Assembly: GCA_022419385.1 (NCBI GenBank)
Contig: JAJUBI010000006.1
Span: 2,046,001 to 2,110,000 of the forward strand
Origin: Paraconiothyrium sp. Pb-2020
Taxonomy: Eukaryota > Ascomycota > Dothideomycetes > Pleosporales > Didymosphaeriaceae
Direction of reading: 5' to 3'
Length of the DNA: 64,000 bases
Of the stretch, positions 12,231 through 23,671 are shown in pieces. A program made the position numbers and the translations under genes. Position 1 is the first letter of the stretch, and every line of letters starts with the position of its first letter. The notes beneath the pieces are model-generated. The model was given only the letters and a program-made list of their open reading frames with translations. It was not told the origin of the DNA and did no database searches.

Positions 12231-12874
12231 TCAAAATTCCGCGAACGCAGCCGCGCAAATGTCGCGCCCAAATGAGAGCTTGAACGCAACGTTATCCTGG
12301 ACAACGACCGTACATTCGTCTCTTTGAACCTTCGCTGCAAGAACGAATAAGGAACGAGATGGATACCGCGGCTTTCAAGGAACTGCACAGCATGTCAGCT
12401 TTCTTTCTTTTCATACTTTTCTGTCACGAGATACGTATACAGACGGCGGTGGAATGGCCCATGGAATTGTCACAGCGTCCTTCCGAGATATCCACACCCT
12501 TCAGCATAGCATGATAGAGAATGAGAAAAGCAACATCGCTTCATACGTACCTGGATACACACAATACCCAGTCCTATCAGGATCGCTAACGGCTTGCTGA
12601 ATACACTCACACCCAGACCTGCGACAACACCCAGGATGCTACCCATGCTTACTTGACGGATTGCTCGAGGGTTCGGCGCGCCTGAGGTTTTGATGACAGG
12701 CTTTTGCGCTTCGTGAGTATAGTTGTTTCGTAGGTCTGCCGTGATTTTGGACAGGGGATCAGGACCGTCGCAAAGGACAGGTCGTTTGATTGTCTGTACC
12801 AAAAATGGTGCTGAAAGGATGAGAGGAGTCGAGAGCAAGAGGCTGCGGCGAAGACCGGGGAGGAGGAAAGCCAT
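12231..12874 (-). pseudogene. FUN14-family mitochondrial protein, frameshifted C-terminus
   Basis: FUN14 proteins are small outer or inner mitochondrial membrane proteins; the animal member FUNDC1 is a mitophagy receptor. Exon 1 (12551-12874) starts at MAFLLPGLRRSLLL and ends in the diagnostic segment QVSMGSILGVVAGLGVSVFS followed by KPLAILIGLGIVCIQ. After a 168-base intron (donor GTACGT, acceptor TGCAG) exon 2 begins at 12382 with FLESRGIHLVPYSFLQRRF, again as in the family. Near 12303 the frame must shift to read VQDNVAFKLSFG, and it shifts twice more before AAFAEF and the expected TGA at 12231. Read without shifts it continues into unrelated residues. The damage sits in the same patch as the convergent karyopherin, whose stop is only 46 bases away. 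Confidence 0.75.
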
Positions 12875-13384
12875 TGTGTTCTGATGACTGGTTCCCACGA
12901 GATTGCAAGGCTTGCGACGATGTTTCTCGTGTCGTGCACCGGTCCTCTGTTGCAAATACACAGCAAGCTCAGAGTGCAAATCCTTGTGTCTCCTTCCGTG
13001 CACTGTCCTGAAAAAGCGAGCTCCAGAGTCTGCGGACAGTGAAGGACGAAAAGGCGCGTATCTGTCTGGTCTCAGGCACAGTGAGGTACGATAGCGGCCC
13101 AATGGCGAGCAGAACATGAAGAAAGAAAGTGCGAAGAGGCAATGGATGCAGTTGTAAGCCGGGGTGAGATGCGATGTAGTGATGTCATTGGCTGTCTGAG
13201 CGCGAGCAGCTAGGCCGCTCCGAGTGCTAGCGTTAAACCTGAACGCGACGTATGGGCAACTTGAGGACTCTATGTCCCCATCTCGACTTCAAGCTGCCTT
13301 ACGATGCCTCGAACAGTTGATGCTCTAAACCTAGCGTACTAATACAGTAGTAATTTTGCACGTTTGCGCGTAAACACCGCCGCA
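12875..13384. other. Divergent promoter of FUN14 and LAS21 genes
   Basis: This is a 0.5 kb gap. The FUN14 frame stays open upstream of its ATG to about 13117, but that extension has no conserved sequence and is probably 5' leader. Confidence 0.5.
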
Positions 13385-16300
13385 ATGGCGCTTCGGACGG
13401 TCCTCCTCATTGTCGCGAATCTCCTCACCCCCGTTGCGATCTTAATCTTTGCGACGGGCTTCTTCCCTTATAAGCCGTTTATGCCAGGACTCGCTGAGTA
13501 TGAGAAGCTAGGCTGGGAGGAGGCAATTGGATGGAAGGAGGGGAGTGTCCCCGAGGCGCCGTTCGATAAGCTGGTATTCATGGTTGTGGACGCGCTGCGA
13601 AGTGACTTCGTCTTTGGGGAAGACAGCGAAATGGGTTTTGTGCAGAGGTACGACGCCCCCTTCCCTCGGAAACCGAATTCTAGTGCCCCCGTCCGACCAT
13701 GTTGACATGCGATGTAGTCTGATCCGCGAAGGTACCGCCCTACCCTTCACAGCGCACGCCGCCTCTCCAACCATTACCATGCCCAAAGTAAAAGCCATCA
13801 CTACCGGCTCCATACCCTCCTTCCTCGATGTAATCCTTAATTTCGCCGAGTCAGACACAACTTCCACGCTTTCCACACAAGATACGTGGCTTGCGCAGCT
13901 CAAGGAAAAGAAAGGCGGGAAATTGGTCATGTACGGTGATGACACATGGTTGAAGCTTTTCCCGGGCTTCTTTGAGCGTGCGGATGGCACAAGCAGTTTC
14001 TTTGTTTCGGTCAGTAGTTCTAGCGGAGTAGTTCTAGATCTAGAAATTGATTGTTGTGCTTTGCAGGATTTCACCGAGGTGGACAACAACGTGACGAGGC
14101 ATGTGCCTGAAGAATTACTGAACAGTGATTGGAATGCTATGATTATGCATTATTTGGGCCTGGATCACATTGGACATAAGGCAGGTCCTAAGAGGTGACT
14201 ACACATGGTAAATGCAGTGTGCAGGGACTGACTCTCTGCAGCCCTAACATGCTCCCGAAGCAAAAAGAAATGGACAGCATCGTCAGGGACATCTACTCAG
14301 CCATTGAGAACGAGGACCACCTATCGAAAACGCTATTCGTCCTCTGCGGAGACCATGGCATGAACGAGGGTGGTAATCACGGTGGTAGCGCAGCTGGAGA
14401 AACCTCCCCAGCTCTAGTCTTCATGTCGCCTAAACTCAAAGAAATCACCCACCGCACGGACAAAGTGAGCCCGACGAAACCGAAGGACAGAGGTGGGGAG
14501 TTTGAGTACTATCAGATGGTGGAGCAGAGCGATATTGCGCCGACCCTTGCTGGCCTACTGGGCTTCCCGGTACCGAGGAACAACTTGGGCGTGTTTATGA
14601 AAGAGTTCCTGGATCTCTGGCCAAACAGTAAGTATGAGACATCGGAGGTCTCGTTCAAAGCTGACGATGTAGCGGCTGATCGGATCCGGCTGCTGCTCAG
14701 GAATGCGAGGCAGATGAAGAGGATTGTCGAAGCAACCTATCCCAACATGAACTTTAAGGACGATTCAAATGCTGACGGCAATGAATGCGAGCCACCACTA
14801 GCAAGTCAGAACCGCCATGTAGAAACTTTCACACTAACATTGACAGAGCGACGGACAAGATTTAGCGTGCAAATGGTACAGTGTTGCGGACATTATGTCA
14901 ACATCCAGCAGACATCTAACTGCAGAGCATAGGATAGATCAGCTCTACTGGGTAGGTTTGCAGTCCCATGTTGACGTTCTTCCTCATTGACACTCGTACA
15001 GTTCATGAACGCAGCCCAAGAGAGGATGTCCAGCACAGCCTCCAACTACGACGTCCCGCGTCTGATCACAGGCACTGCTCTCACATTCGTCTCAATACTC
15101 ATGGCCCTATTCACCCTTCCATCTCGCCAGCCCATCACACCTCCTGGTGCAGCCTACACTCTCATAATCATTCTCTATAGCGTTCTCATGTTCGCCTCCT
15201 CCTACGTTGAAGAAGAGCACAACTTCTGGTATTGGGCTACCTGCGGCTGGTTCTTCTGGCTATTCCTATCAGAGTCACGCAAGGAGTGGCATTCCAAATT
15301 CTTATTCCATCCGGCTATCATGCTTCTTGTCACTCACCGTATCATTCGCAGGTGGAACCAAACAGGGCAGAAGTATGCAGGCGCAGATGACATCGTGCAC
15401 AGCGGCATCTTCCACGGGAAGACTTCGTTCATACTATGGGCGTTGGTAGGCGCCACGTATATGGACATCACGATACGGGTTTCCAGACATGTTGCACGTT
15501 CAATCTCGGTGTTTGATAAAGACAGTAGCAGCGAAGATCCGCAAGCTATAGACGCGAACCGCTTCATGGGGTTAGTTGCTGTGCTGCCGCTGGGCGCTAC
15601 GGCCTTTGTGTTTAAGCTTGCATTTACGGCAAGGGATGCGCCTGAGCTTACGTATGGTATCAACCAGGGTCTCATCCAGTGGGTGGAGGATTTGAGCTTA
15701 GTGGATGTAGCAAGGATGGTGTTTGCGGGAACGGCATTGAGCGCGGTATGGATTACAGTATCTGAATGGAAGAGGAAAAGAGACAGACGAGGGAAAAGCA
15801 GTGGCGGTAAGTGATTCCTTTCCTATACTGTGCGCAAAGTGCGTATGCTGATCGTATGCTAGATCTCGCAATAGCACTCTTCGACCTACTCTCGCTCTTC
15901 CTTATCACCCAGACCAAAGCTCAAAACATCCCCCTCTACCTCCTCTTCCGCTTCCAATTCTTCTTCTTATGTAAGCCACTCCTCCCTCCTTTCGATCCTA
16001 TCTAACAACTCTCAGCTCTCCTCGACCTCACCCCAACGGCTATAACGACAACCACCCTCCTCCTCACACAGACGTCTTTCTTCGCCCTTGGCAATACCAA
16101 CGCAATTTCATCAATTGACCTCTCAAACGCCTATAATGGCGTTTCAGGTTACAACGTCCTTGCCGTCGGCCTCCTCCTCTTCCTCTCAAATTGGGCTGGA
16201 CCACTATACTTCACCGCCGCATCGTCCCTATTGCTCTCCTCCCTGGGGCGTCCGCGGCGCAACATCGCGATGAATGAGGTTGATAAACGAGACTGGGTGC

Positions 16301-16584
16301 AGAAAGAAAGAGAGTATTTGGAGAGGATGGCGCAGAGCGAGGAGGAAGGGAGAAAGAGGAGGGAAAGCGGTGAGGCGTGGGGAAGGCATGTGGGGTTGGT
16401 GACATTGTGGGAAGGAGTAGCGACGGGAAGTGTAATGGTGGCTTGTACGATGCTGAGGACGCATCTTTTCATATGGACGGTGTTTAGTCCGAAGTATCTA
16501 TATGCGATGGCGTGGGGAATTGCGTTTCATTTTGGAGGTACGCTGGGGTTGGGATCGCTGATTTGGAGGGCGGGGAGGTGGTAG
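13385..16584 (+). CDS. LAS21: GPI ethanolamine phosphotransferase 2
   Basis: It adds ethanolamine phosphate to the second mannose of the GPI anchor in the ER (GPI7/PIG-G). Eight exons fit: 13385-13647, 13718-14009, 14067-14194, 14242-14800, 14847-14951, 15002-15806, 15863-15970 and 16016-16584, giving 942 residues. The luminal alkaline-phosphatase-like domain has DKLVFMVVDALRSDFVFGED near residue 65, IREGTALPFTAHAASPTITMP, the metal-ligand region HYLGLDHIGHKAG, and CGDHGMNEGGNHGG. The C-terminal half is a chain of about ten membrane segments ending in FHFGGTLGLGSLIWRAG. Exon 4 to exon 5 can only be joined in frame through a GC-AG intron (GCAAGT donor). The start is the first ATG in frame, followed by a signal-anchor. 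Confidence 0.94.
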
Positions 16585-17205
16585 GGTGGTGGCAGTGGCG
16601 CTTTGGGGAACGAAAGATGGTGAAGATGCTGGTAGGTCCATAATCTCCGTTTGCATACCTACGTTGCGCGGTTGTGGCTGCGAAGCAGGGTGAAACCCGC
16701 AACACTTAACGAACAAAATGTTCCAAGAGCTAGTATACAAAGCGTAGCATTCACACCATCAAGCGTCGGACATTACATGGCGCGCCAATTGGACATTGGT
16801 GGAGCCCCAGTCGGTGCCTGGGGCACCGCTGAGCTCCTAGAGCTTGAATATTCTGGGGTGAAGGGCTTGAAGCCTTTCTCAATGATCTCATAGCATTAGA
16901 AGTGACATGGAGCGCAGACAGATATTGGAGAGCATCGCTTTCAGCCCGCGTAATTGATAGTCGGCTGGCCAAGTTGAGGTTGTGATCTGGTACGAATCTT
17001 TCATACGACTATGTCTGGATAACGTCTCGTGGAAATTAAATTGCAGATTTCGTCCATCTTGTTTCCACGTCGAGTGAACACTACCATTGCGAAGGGATAC
17101 GAAGTGGCACCCTCTAAACAAACCTGTAGAGCCAATTTGGAGTGGTGAAGTGGTATATAAGTGGTAAGTAGCTCACAGGAAAAGGTGCTGCAGCATGAGC
17201 ACCTT
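16585..17205. other. Intergenic region downstream of LAS21
   Basis: About 0.6 kb lies between the LAS21 stop and the upstream elements of the 5S rRNA gene. Short frames only; no domain, repeat or RNA gene is seen. Confidence 0.5.
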
Positions 17206-17210
17206 AAGTA

Positions 17211-17220
17211 ATATATATAT
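17211..17220 (+). promoter_or_regulatory. TATA-like element upstream of 5S rRNA
   Basis: An alternating TA stretch (ATATATATAT) lies 23-32 bases before the 5S start. Dispersed fungal 5S genes use an upstream TATA together with internal A and C boxes, so this is a plausible Pol III element. Confidence 0.45.
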
Positions 17221-17242
17221 GCAAATATACACACACAAAAAC

Positions 17243-17361
17243 ACATACGACCATAGGACACTGAGAACTAGGCTTCCCGTCCGCTCAGCCATATATAAGC
17301 AGTGTACCGGCGGATTAGTAGTTGCGTGGGTGACCAGCAGCGAATACCCGCTGTTGTATGT
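17243..17361 (+). rRNA. 5S ribosomal RNA
   Basis: About 119 bases match the filamentous-fungal 5S pattern from the first base: ACATACGACCATAGG, GGCTTCCCGTCCGCTCAGCC, then GGATTAGTAGTTGCGTGGGT and GACCAGCAGCGAATACCC, closing with GCTGTTGTATGT. The two ends pair (ACATACGAC with GTTGTATGT) and helix II/III pairs ACACTG with CAGTGT. The internal A-box region and C-box region are present. A run of seven T follows immediately. It stands alone, as 5S genes do in Pezizomycotina, rather than in the rDNA array. The A-box differs somewhat from Neurospora (ATATATAAG), so it may be a divergent copy, but pairing is kept. Confidence 0.92.
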
Positions 17362-17367
17362 TTTTTT
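17361..17367 (+). terminator. Pol III terminator of 5S rRNA
   Basis: Seven T residues directly follow the 5S 3' end, the usual RNA polymerase III stop. Confidence 0.8.
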
Positions 17368-18525
17368 CGTTGAAGTCTTTTTGACACTTACTTGAAGTAG
17401 TGCAGTGTGGTGGAGTACGGAGAGCCCTCCGGGCCGAAATGAATCCCTACCTCCTAGCTCCTCCATTAATTTTGTAGTTATACTGCATTCCCTCAGCCTG
17501 CTCATGTAAATTTGAGAAGACTGCCTTGGGGTGCAGACGGGAGTAGACCGTCGCGTTGTAACCACCATCTAGGGGCACTCCTAACGCTAGGCTTTTTGAT
17601 GCGCACGCGTGTATCGTCGCCGGGTGATGATAGATCCTCCATCTTCTATGTTCAAAAGGCACGCCCGTGAAGCTTGCGCCCGAAAGATGTAGCCAAAGCT
17701 ACCTGACGACGCTCGAGCATTCTGGTTCCGATTGTAGTTCGGCGTCTCAGTCAGAGTTAGTATTGCAAATATCCTTCAACGCCTCTTGCTTTGGTTAAGT
17801 AGGCATGTCTGATAAATGCAAGAAGGGCGCCTGCGAGCGAGGGCGAGATAAAAGCTATCACGAGATTCAGTTCACCGGATACAAGCGCGGAGCTCAAATT
17901 CGTATGGGCGAAATGATATGTCCTCGCTATCGTCTCGTTGTATACAGATATCGAGGACCGGAGTGGTGATGTTGTGATCCACGGTAGCTAAGTCGCTTAG
18001 TTCTGGAGTTTTATACATAAGCGGACAACGTCCCTGCAACAGTCACTGAGTGTGCGTGAGAGTCAAGGAGACTGACGCGAGCCTCGCAATATAAGCATGC
18101 TGTAAACATAATATCATTGGGGAAGGGGGTATCTTGTGTAATTACATCATCTCAGCTTTCCTTCCATAACAAACACGGTGGGTATCTGATTCCATCGTGA
18201 TCTCCTTCTTTTGCTGCCCTAGTCACCAGGGACACTGTACAACAAGCTTCTGATTTTCGTGTATTGATGGTGGGATGGATGACGGGGGTGTAAGGAAAAG
18301 GTTGAGCTGTCCTGACAAAGCGCATCTCTCATTCCGCGTTGCGGCCGTGTTCCTAGAAAATGCTTTTCCACCTCTTCTTCAATGACGCTAGAAACATTAA
18401 AGCACATTGTGAGCCTAAGGGGCCTAGTCCAGCTGTACGCTGACGCAGCGCACGACTTCGAGGATATGTACAATGGAGTCATGCATGTTGTTTACCCCGC
18501 CCCCACCTTAAGTCTGGGATACGTT
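17368..18525. other. Intergenic region between 5S rRNA and ATG101
   Basis: No supported gene. Small open frames on both strands overlap each other and lack signals. Composition is slightly TA-rich. Confidence 0.5.
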
Positions 18526-19267
18526 TCAAAAGAGGCCCATTCTGGGGCCCCAGGTATTCTGGTCGGGCGCGGATTTTGGGTTCACGACGACTTGGTAGGG
18601 GAATGGGTTCGCGTCGGTGGTCGTAATTGGCGGGATATGGTCTTTGTCGCGGTTGACGATGGCGATGATTTTGTGGGCGGCTTTCTCAAGGGATTTGGTC
18701 ATGGCGCGGCGAACTTTGAGGACGTCTGCAATAGGATGATTTGGTTAGCATTTGTCCTTGTTTATATGGAAGGAGAAGGGCGCACCAGTCTCTGTGCGCG
18801 GCGTTGCAAGCGTCACGTCCAGCGTCCACTGCTCCCAGCACACATCCTCGTCTGCCTTGCCAAAGAAATACGTCTTTCTCCGCCTCTTCTCAAAAAACTG
18901 CACGACCAACTGCCCGCGGCCCCTCTGCTGATGTGTGCTCTCAATGGCGCGCACGAGCGCAATGGTCCGCTGATCGATCAGCGTTTCAAGGTCGACGTCG
19001 TCAATGGCGGGGAGGGTGAGGTCGAGCAGGTCTCTCGTAAGCGGCGATATGGACGTGAAGTATCTATGGAAAAAGATGGTGTGCAGGATTGCTGGACAGA
19101 AAGCGTCAGTATGCAAAGGACTTCGCAGCGAAAGTTGGGCAACCGCGATGGCGATGGGAGGACGGTGCCTCGGGAAAGGACATAAACCGACCTTTCACGA
19201 CGTCCTTGACACAGGCCAGGTCGGCGAAGATGTCCAGATGGTACTCTGGCCGCCGTCGGGGTTCCAT
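18526..19267 (-). CDS. ATG101: Autophagy-related protein 101
   Basis: This is a HORMA-fold subunit of the Atg1/ULK autophagy-initiation complex that pairs with Atg13; it is present in filamentous fungi but absent from budding yeast. Exons 19192-19267, 18786-19091 and 18526-18725 give 193 residues, the usual size. The start MEPRRRPEYHLDIFADLACV matches the family N-terminus. It is followed by GILHTIFFHRYF-type sequence, the core GQLVVQFFEKRRRKTYFF, then EDVCWEQWTLDVTLATPRTE. Exon 3 holds NRDKDHIPPITTTDANPFPY, the most conserved stretch, and ends VVNPKSAPDQNTWGPRMGLF. Frames open on the opposite strand here are shadows. Confidence 0.93.
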
Positions 19268-20372
19268 GCTCGCATCTGCCCTCGACAAGAATTCTTCGAG
19301 TGTCGCTATGAGCCCCGCCTCGCCCGCGCGGCGCTGGGATAAAGCCGCACGGGTTCCGAGTTTCAGCGCGACGCCGACGTGGTCGTCCCTTGCAGAGTGA
19401 GGTGCTGGGCAGAAACGCGTCTTTCTGAGACTGCTGTCTTGTCGGCCGGAATGTGTGGCTGGTACGGTCGGAATGATGGTGCTGAAGTGCAAGTGCCGTG
19501 CTGGGTTTGGTTCTTGTGGCGGCGGAGCGCGGGGCTTGCAGGCTTTTGACGGAGACGGACGAAGCCCCGACAAACAAGCTGCCGCCTTGGTGAGATCATC
19601 AAAGCGCCTGACAAAGCCAAGTAAGCTGTATGGGCATGTCAAACCCGCAGCACACGCTGTTGCGAGCCACCCTTCGCTCTGCTGATGACGCCGGTTCTGA
19701 GACAGGCGCGCGCATGACGCTGCCTGCGGGGGCTCGTGATGGAGACGTATTCCAGTAGTAGGCCGGGCCAGGCCAGCTTGAGGGCTGCGCAGCTGCCGCC
19801 GCTGTTGACTGACCGAAGGCTTTCCCGGCGGGCGGCGTGTGGCGCTTGTCGCCGGCCGCGCTGCCTTTGCCTGGGACGCGGTGCCGTGGCCTTACCGCAA
19901 GGCTGAACGGGGAGGGCGTTCAAGAACGTGCATGGCCTGGATCCACAGAGACCGTGTAACATGGCGATTCATGAATCCATCGTGCACACAGTATGACTTT
20001 GGACGACATTTACGCTGGGCAGTGAGGGTGCTGTACAGCAAGTGCTCCCGCAGTTACCCTGTGATACCCTCCGACGGTGCCTAGGTAAGAACTTAGATAA
20101 ATCCATCCCGGGGTTACACAGCGTATGGTTAACGCTTGTGAGACACCAAAGAATGACATTCGTCTAATGTGATTTGTATATCCTGTCACAACCAACATTG
20201 CTCACTCACAGCTACTTCATATGCTCACATCGGTACACTCGTGCGTGTGCATTTCTTGTTCTTTGGCTCCATCAGCCGTCTGTTGACCTTCGAGCCACGT
20301 CAAATACGGCTCGTCCATGTCTTCGTGCATCCGAACGGCATCCGAACCTGACTACCCCCGTATCCTTCCAGC
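19268..20372. other. Intergenic region upstream of ATG101
   Basis: This is a GC-rich 1.1 kb gap. The ATG101 frame stays open upstream to 19642, but that extension is low-complexity Arg/Pro/Ser sequence without conservation, so I treat it as leader. Confidence 0.5.
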
Positions 20373-22268
20373 CTACGCCATCTGCGCATTCGTATGCGTC
20401 GCAACGTCCTTCTCATCCCCAACCGCCTGCGCCTCCTTGATTTGCCCAGCCTCATCATCACTGTCGTGGAACCCATATTGGCGCGCCATAGCCGCAATGC
20501 CATGGTCGTCGAGCATAGGCAGCTCCTTTGCAGCCCGAACATACGTCATGTTTTCCAAGAAACCCTTTGCAAATACGAGATCGATTTCTTCCAGACTGCG
20601 TTGCTTTGTTTCAGGGTAGAAGATGTAGATGAGGGGGAAGAAGCCTGCATTGATGCACGCGAAGACAAGGTACGTTCCCCATTTTATGTTATCGATCATG
20701 ATAGGTGTAATCATGACCACCATAAAATTGAAAAGCCAATTAGTACAGGTCGAGACTGCGTTTGCCTTCGCTCGCGTCTTGACGGGGTTGACTTCAGCGG
20801 GGTATAGCCACGGCAACGGAAGCCAGGTCGCGCCGAAGAAGGCGATGTAGGTGAATAAAACCAACGGCGGCGCCTTTGGCTGCAGCAGAGGGGTCCCCGG
20901 GATGAGGCAGGCCATAACGAGTAGCATGGAAAGGCCTTGGCCGATCGTGCCAATGAGGAAAAGGTTGCGTCGTCCGGTCCGCTCAATGATGAACCAGGAG
21001 ACTGTCGCGAAGATACTGTAGACGATCATATTGACCCCACCGAGGAGGAGCGACATCTGTTTCGTCTCGCCTATCGAGTTCTCGAAGAGAAGTGGGAAAA
21101 AGTAGATGACGGCGTTGCAACCGCCTACTTGTTGGAAAAGCTGGGAGGACGCTCCAAGCATCATCCGCCTGAAATGTTGCGTCTTTCCACCTGTGAAGAG
21201 AGCACTGAAAGGTGTGATACCTCCGTGGTGTCCAGAGGCTCGGATACTGTCCACGATAATGGTAATTTGCAATGTAGTCTCCTCGTGATCGGTGGGTAGG
21301 CCACGAAGGGCAGCAATGACTTTAGTAGCATCATCCGAACGATCCTTGGTAAGAAGCCATCGGGGACTCTCCGGTAGCCATATTGGAACGATCAGCACGA
21401 CCAATCCAAATACGATCTGGAAGGCAATCGGGAAGCGCCAAGTAAGATTGTCAGGCCCATACTGGCAACCAAAATCGACCCAGTAAGCAATGAGAGTACC
21501 GAAGGCAATAATGCCACCCTGTATACATATCAGAAGTCCACGGTTCTTAGTGCTTGAACATTCAGCTTGATAAGTTGGGATGGTAGACGTGTTGATACCT
21601 AAAAGTTGGGGTATCGAGTCAGTGTAATGTCCACAAATCAGGGGGGAGGTAAATGGGTATTCTAGCCAGCTACTAATTCCTGAAGATGTCAGGTTTAGAG
21701 GTGTATGGCCTGGACTTTTGACAATCGACCAGCCTGAACACCCACTTTGTACCCTGACATTACGTACCGTTTCCCACGCCAGTGACCACACGGCCGATGA
21801 TGAACTGTGCTGTGGCCTTATGACCTTTCATAGCCGTGACCTGAATTATCACTCCCAGGATCATGGTTGCAGCACCGATGATCATGCCTCGGCGACGTCC
21901 AAGGAAATCGCCCCCGAGCAGAATAGTAATAGCTCCAAGGAGACACCCAATCTCGTAAATAGCGGTCACGAAACCTTGCCATGTAGCATCGTTTTTCGTC
22001 TCCGGGAAATAGTCATTGAAAGGATCCGCTGCGATGATTCCGCTCATGACACCCTCTTCGCATGTGGTCAGTCCCCAGCTGAAGTTCGCGTGGCGTAACA
22101 CTTACGATCATAACCGAACAGCAAGAAGCCAGTCGTACATACGATCGATACAAGCACTCGTAATCCTCGGCCAGAAAAACCTAGGAAGCTCGGTATCTTG
22201 GTGTTGGAGATGTCAGTGGTTTCTCTTGCGGCAGCCTCAGAGGGCTTGTTGGGATCGTCTGAAGTCAT
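20373..22268 (-). CDS. MFS sugar transporter
   Basis: This is a 12-helix major facilitator of the sugar porter family, probably a plasma-membrane hexose or disaccharide importer. Exons 22106-22268, 21768-22055 and 20373-21598 give 558 residues. Family marks in order are FLLFGYDQGVMSGI in helix 1, GGDFLGRRRGM in the 2-3 loop, IGRVVTGVGNG, PESPRWLL after helix 6, QLFQQVGGCNAVIYF in helix 7, and YPETKQRSLEEIDLVF after helix 12. ATG at 22268 is preferred over 22325 because the shorter form begins with the charged cytosolic tail. The long hydrophilic C-terminus (about 60 residues) is typical of fungal members. The substrate cannot be told from sequence. Confidence 0.93.
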
Positions 22269-22361
22269 AGCGTCGCTGCTCAATTCAGACGGCCAAACAG
22301 AACAAACTAGTACAGGAACCACCAAACTATGGGTGCCAACAGTGGAGTGAGCGTTACATGT

Positions 22362-22407
22362 GTGGGGGAGGCTCAGGGTTTTATCTTCTCATCCAGTCCC
22401 ACCCCAG
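22362..22407. promoter_or_regulatory. Possible CreA/Mig1 sites before the transporter
   Basis: GTGGGG (22362-22367) and, on the other strand, CTGGGG (22402-22407) fit the SYGGRG consensus of the carbon-catabolite repressor CreA and lie 94-140 bases before the transporter ATG. The consensus is degenerate, so this is suggestive only. Confidence 0.3.
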
Positions 22408-23671
22408 CGCCTATGGTGCGCATAGTTGGGACATGGCACCCGCCCTCGACACAAAACCCGCAGATTATATCCGACGCAGTGGTACCACCGCAGATTCGAA
22501 GCTGGTGCGAGCTCCAAGACGTCATTGGAGGTGAGGTCGACGGAGGACTCCACACGGGGTATAGTGGATCCGGGGAAAATTGCTGGAGGTTAGCGTTGTG
22601 GGAAGATCAGGCGGCATTCACCGTGTTTGCAAGATCTGACAGGTTCAGAAGCAAGCTTGTCTTCGGCATTCCCGTTTGGCTCGAGAACTTTGAGCCGCAC
22701 CCCGGTCAAGACTGGGGGGCGGGAGGGGCTGCAGATCTTAGGGCGAAGCGAACGCCAGTGACGTTGCTTCGTGTTGCCGCCGTTGCGTGACCAAACCTTT
22801 TGCAATCATGCGGGGGCCTGGGGAAGTTGTGGGATATCGGGCGGTCAGATGGCCCGTTGCAGCTACTTGAAAAGCTTAGCCCGAGGTTCCAAAGCTAGAC
22901 GCACGCCGATCTACCACACGACCGATGTCTACTGCCAGTTACTACGGGATGGGGGTTGTGGACACTCCTTCAACAATCGCTGTAGAGAACTTCACATTCA
23001 GGTTGCCAAGATCACATGTTTTGCTGCGCTCCCCATGATCAGAAGCGGAACTTGTGTGCATAGAAGCTACCCGAGTGCATCGCCAGGCTGGGAAGGTGGT
23101 TCGGCCGCGGTCTGTGGGCATACCTGCCGCACCTTTGCATGCCGTGAGCCTCGGCATCTTGTTATGATGAATGTATCGTGCGAAGTACCGCCGAATACTG
23201 CACCTTTTGCCGAAGAAGTCGTGGACGATCGTCATCAGGCAAGAAGCTGCCAGGGCATACGAGTGTGTAGTGCGGCCATTGACCTGCAAGACCTCGAGAA
23301 AATCTGCGGATAAAGATTGCTAGATGTGTGAAGAGTTCTTGATTGCTGTGAGGCCTATGGCAATCGTGAGTGCGGTCCATGTGCTTGTTCTTCTTACTGT
23401 GGTACATGCACGACACCGCGGTTCCTCTCAGCACCCCCATGGTCAGCGACCGACTTCGCCGATTCAGTACATTCCCACATGTGCACGCGCGTGCACGAAT
23501 TACGTTCTGATGCAATTTACATATTCTTGCAAGTCTAACGCTCGGGCCTGCGCATTCGAGGCTCGACCAACACCGCGCCAAGCTTGATCGGTGTCACGAA
23601 ATACCGACCTCGACGCGACGCGACATCGAGAATCTTCAGCTTCGCGCTAGCATCAACGACTCTGATGCGAC
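22408..23671. other. Intergenic region between transporter and ORC2
   Basis: This 1.3 kb divergent promoter region contains several frames of 100-180 codons without domains, signal peptides or consistent splice sites. I see no gene here. Confidence 0.5.

Noticed and set aside
18382..19185. 267-codon plus-strand frame
   Set aside because: It is the complement of the ATG101 exons, whose minus-strand protein is clearly conserved.
22329..22790. 153-codon plus-strand frame in the transporter promoter
   Set aside because: Overlaps the likely promoter, begins in the transporter leader and has no recognisable feature.
22771..23313. 180-codon plus-strand frame
   Set aside because: Cys-rich but with no signal peptide or conserved motif, and overlapped by equally long minus-strand frames.
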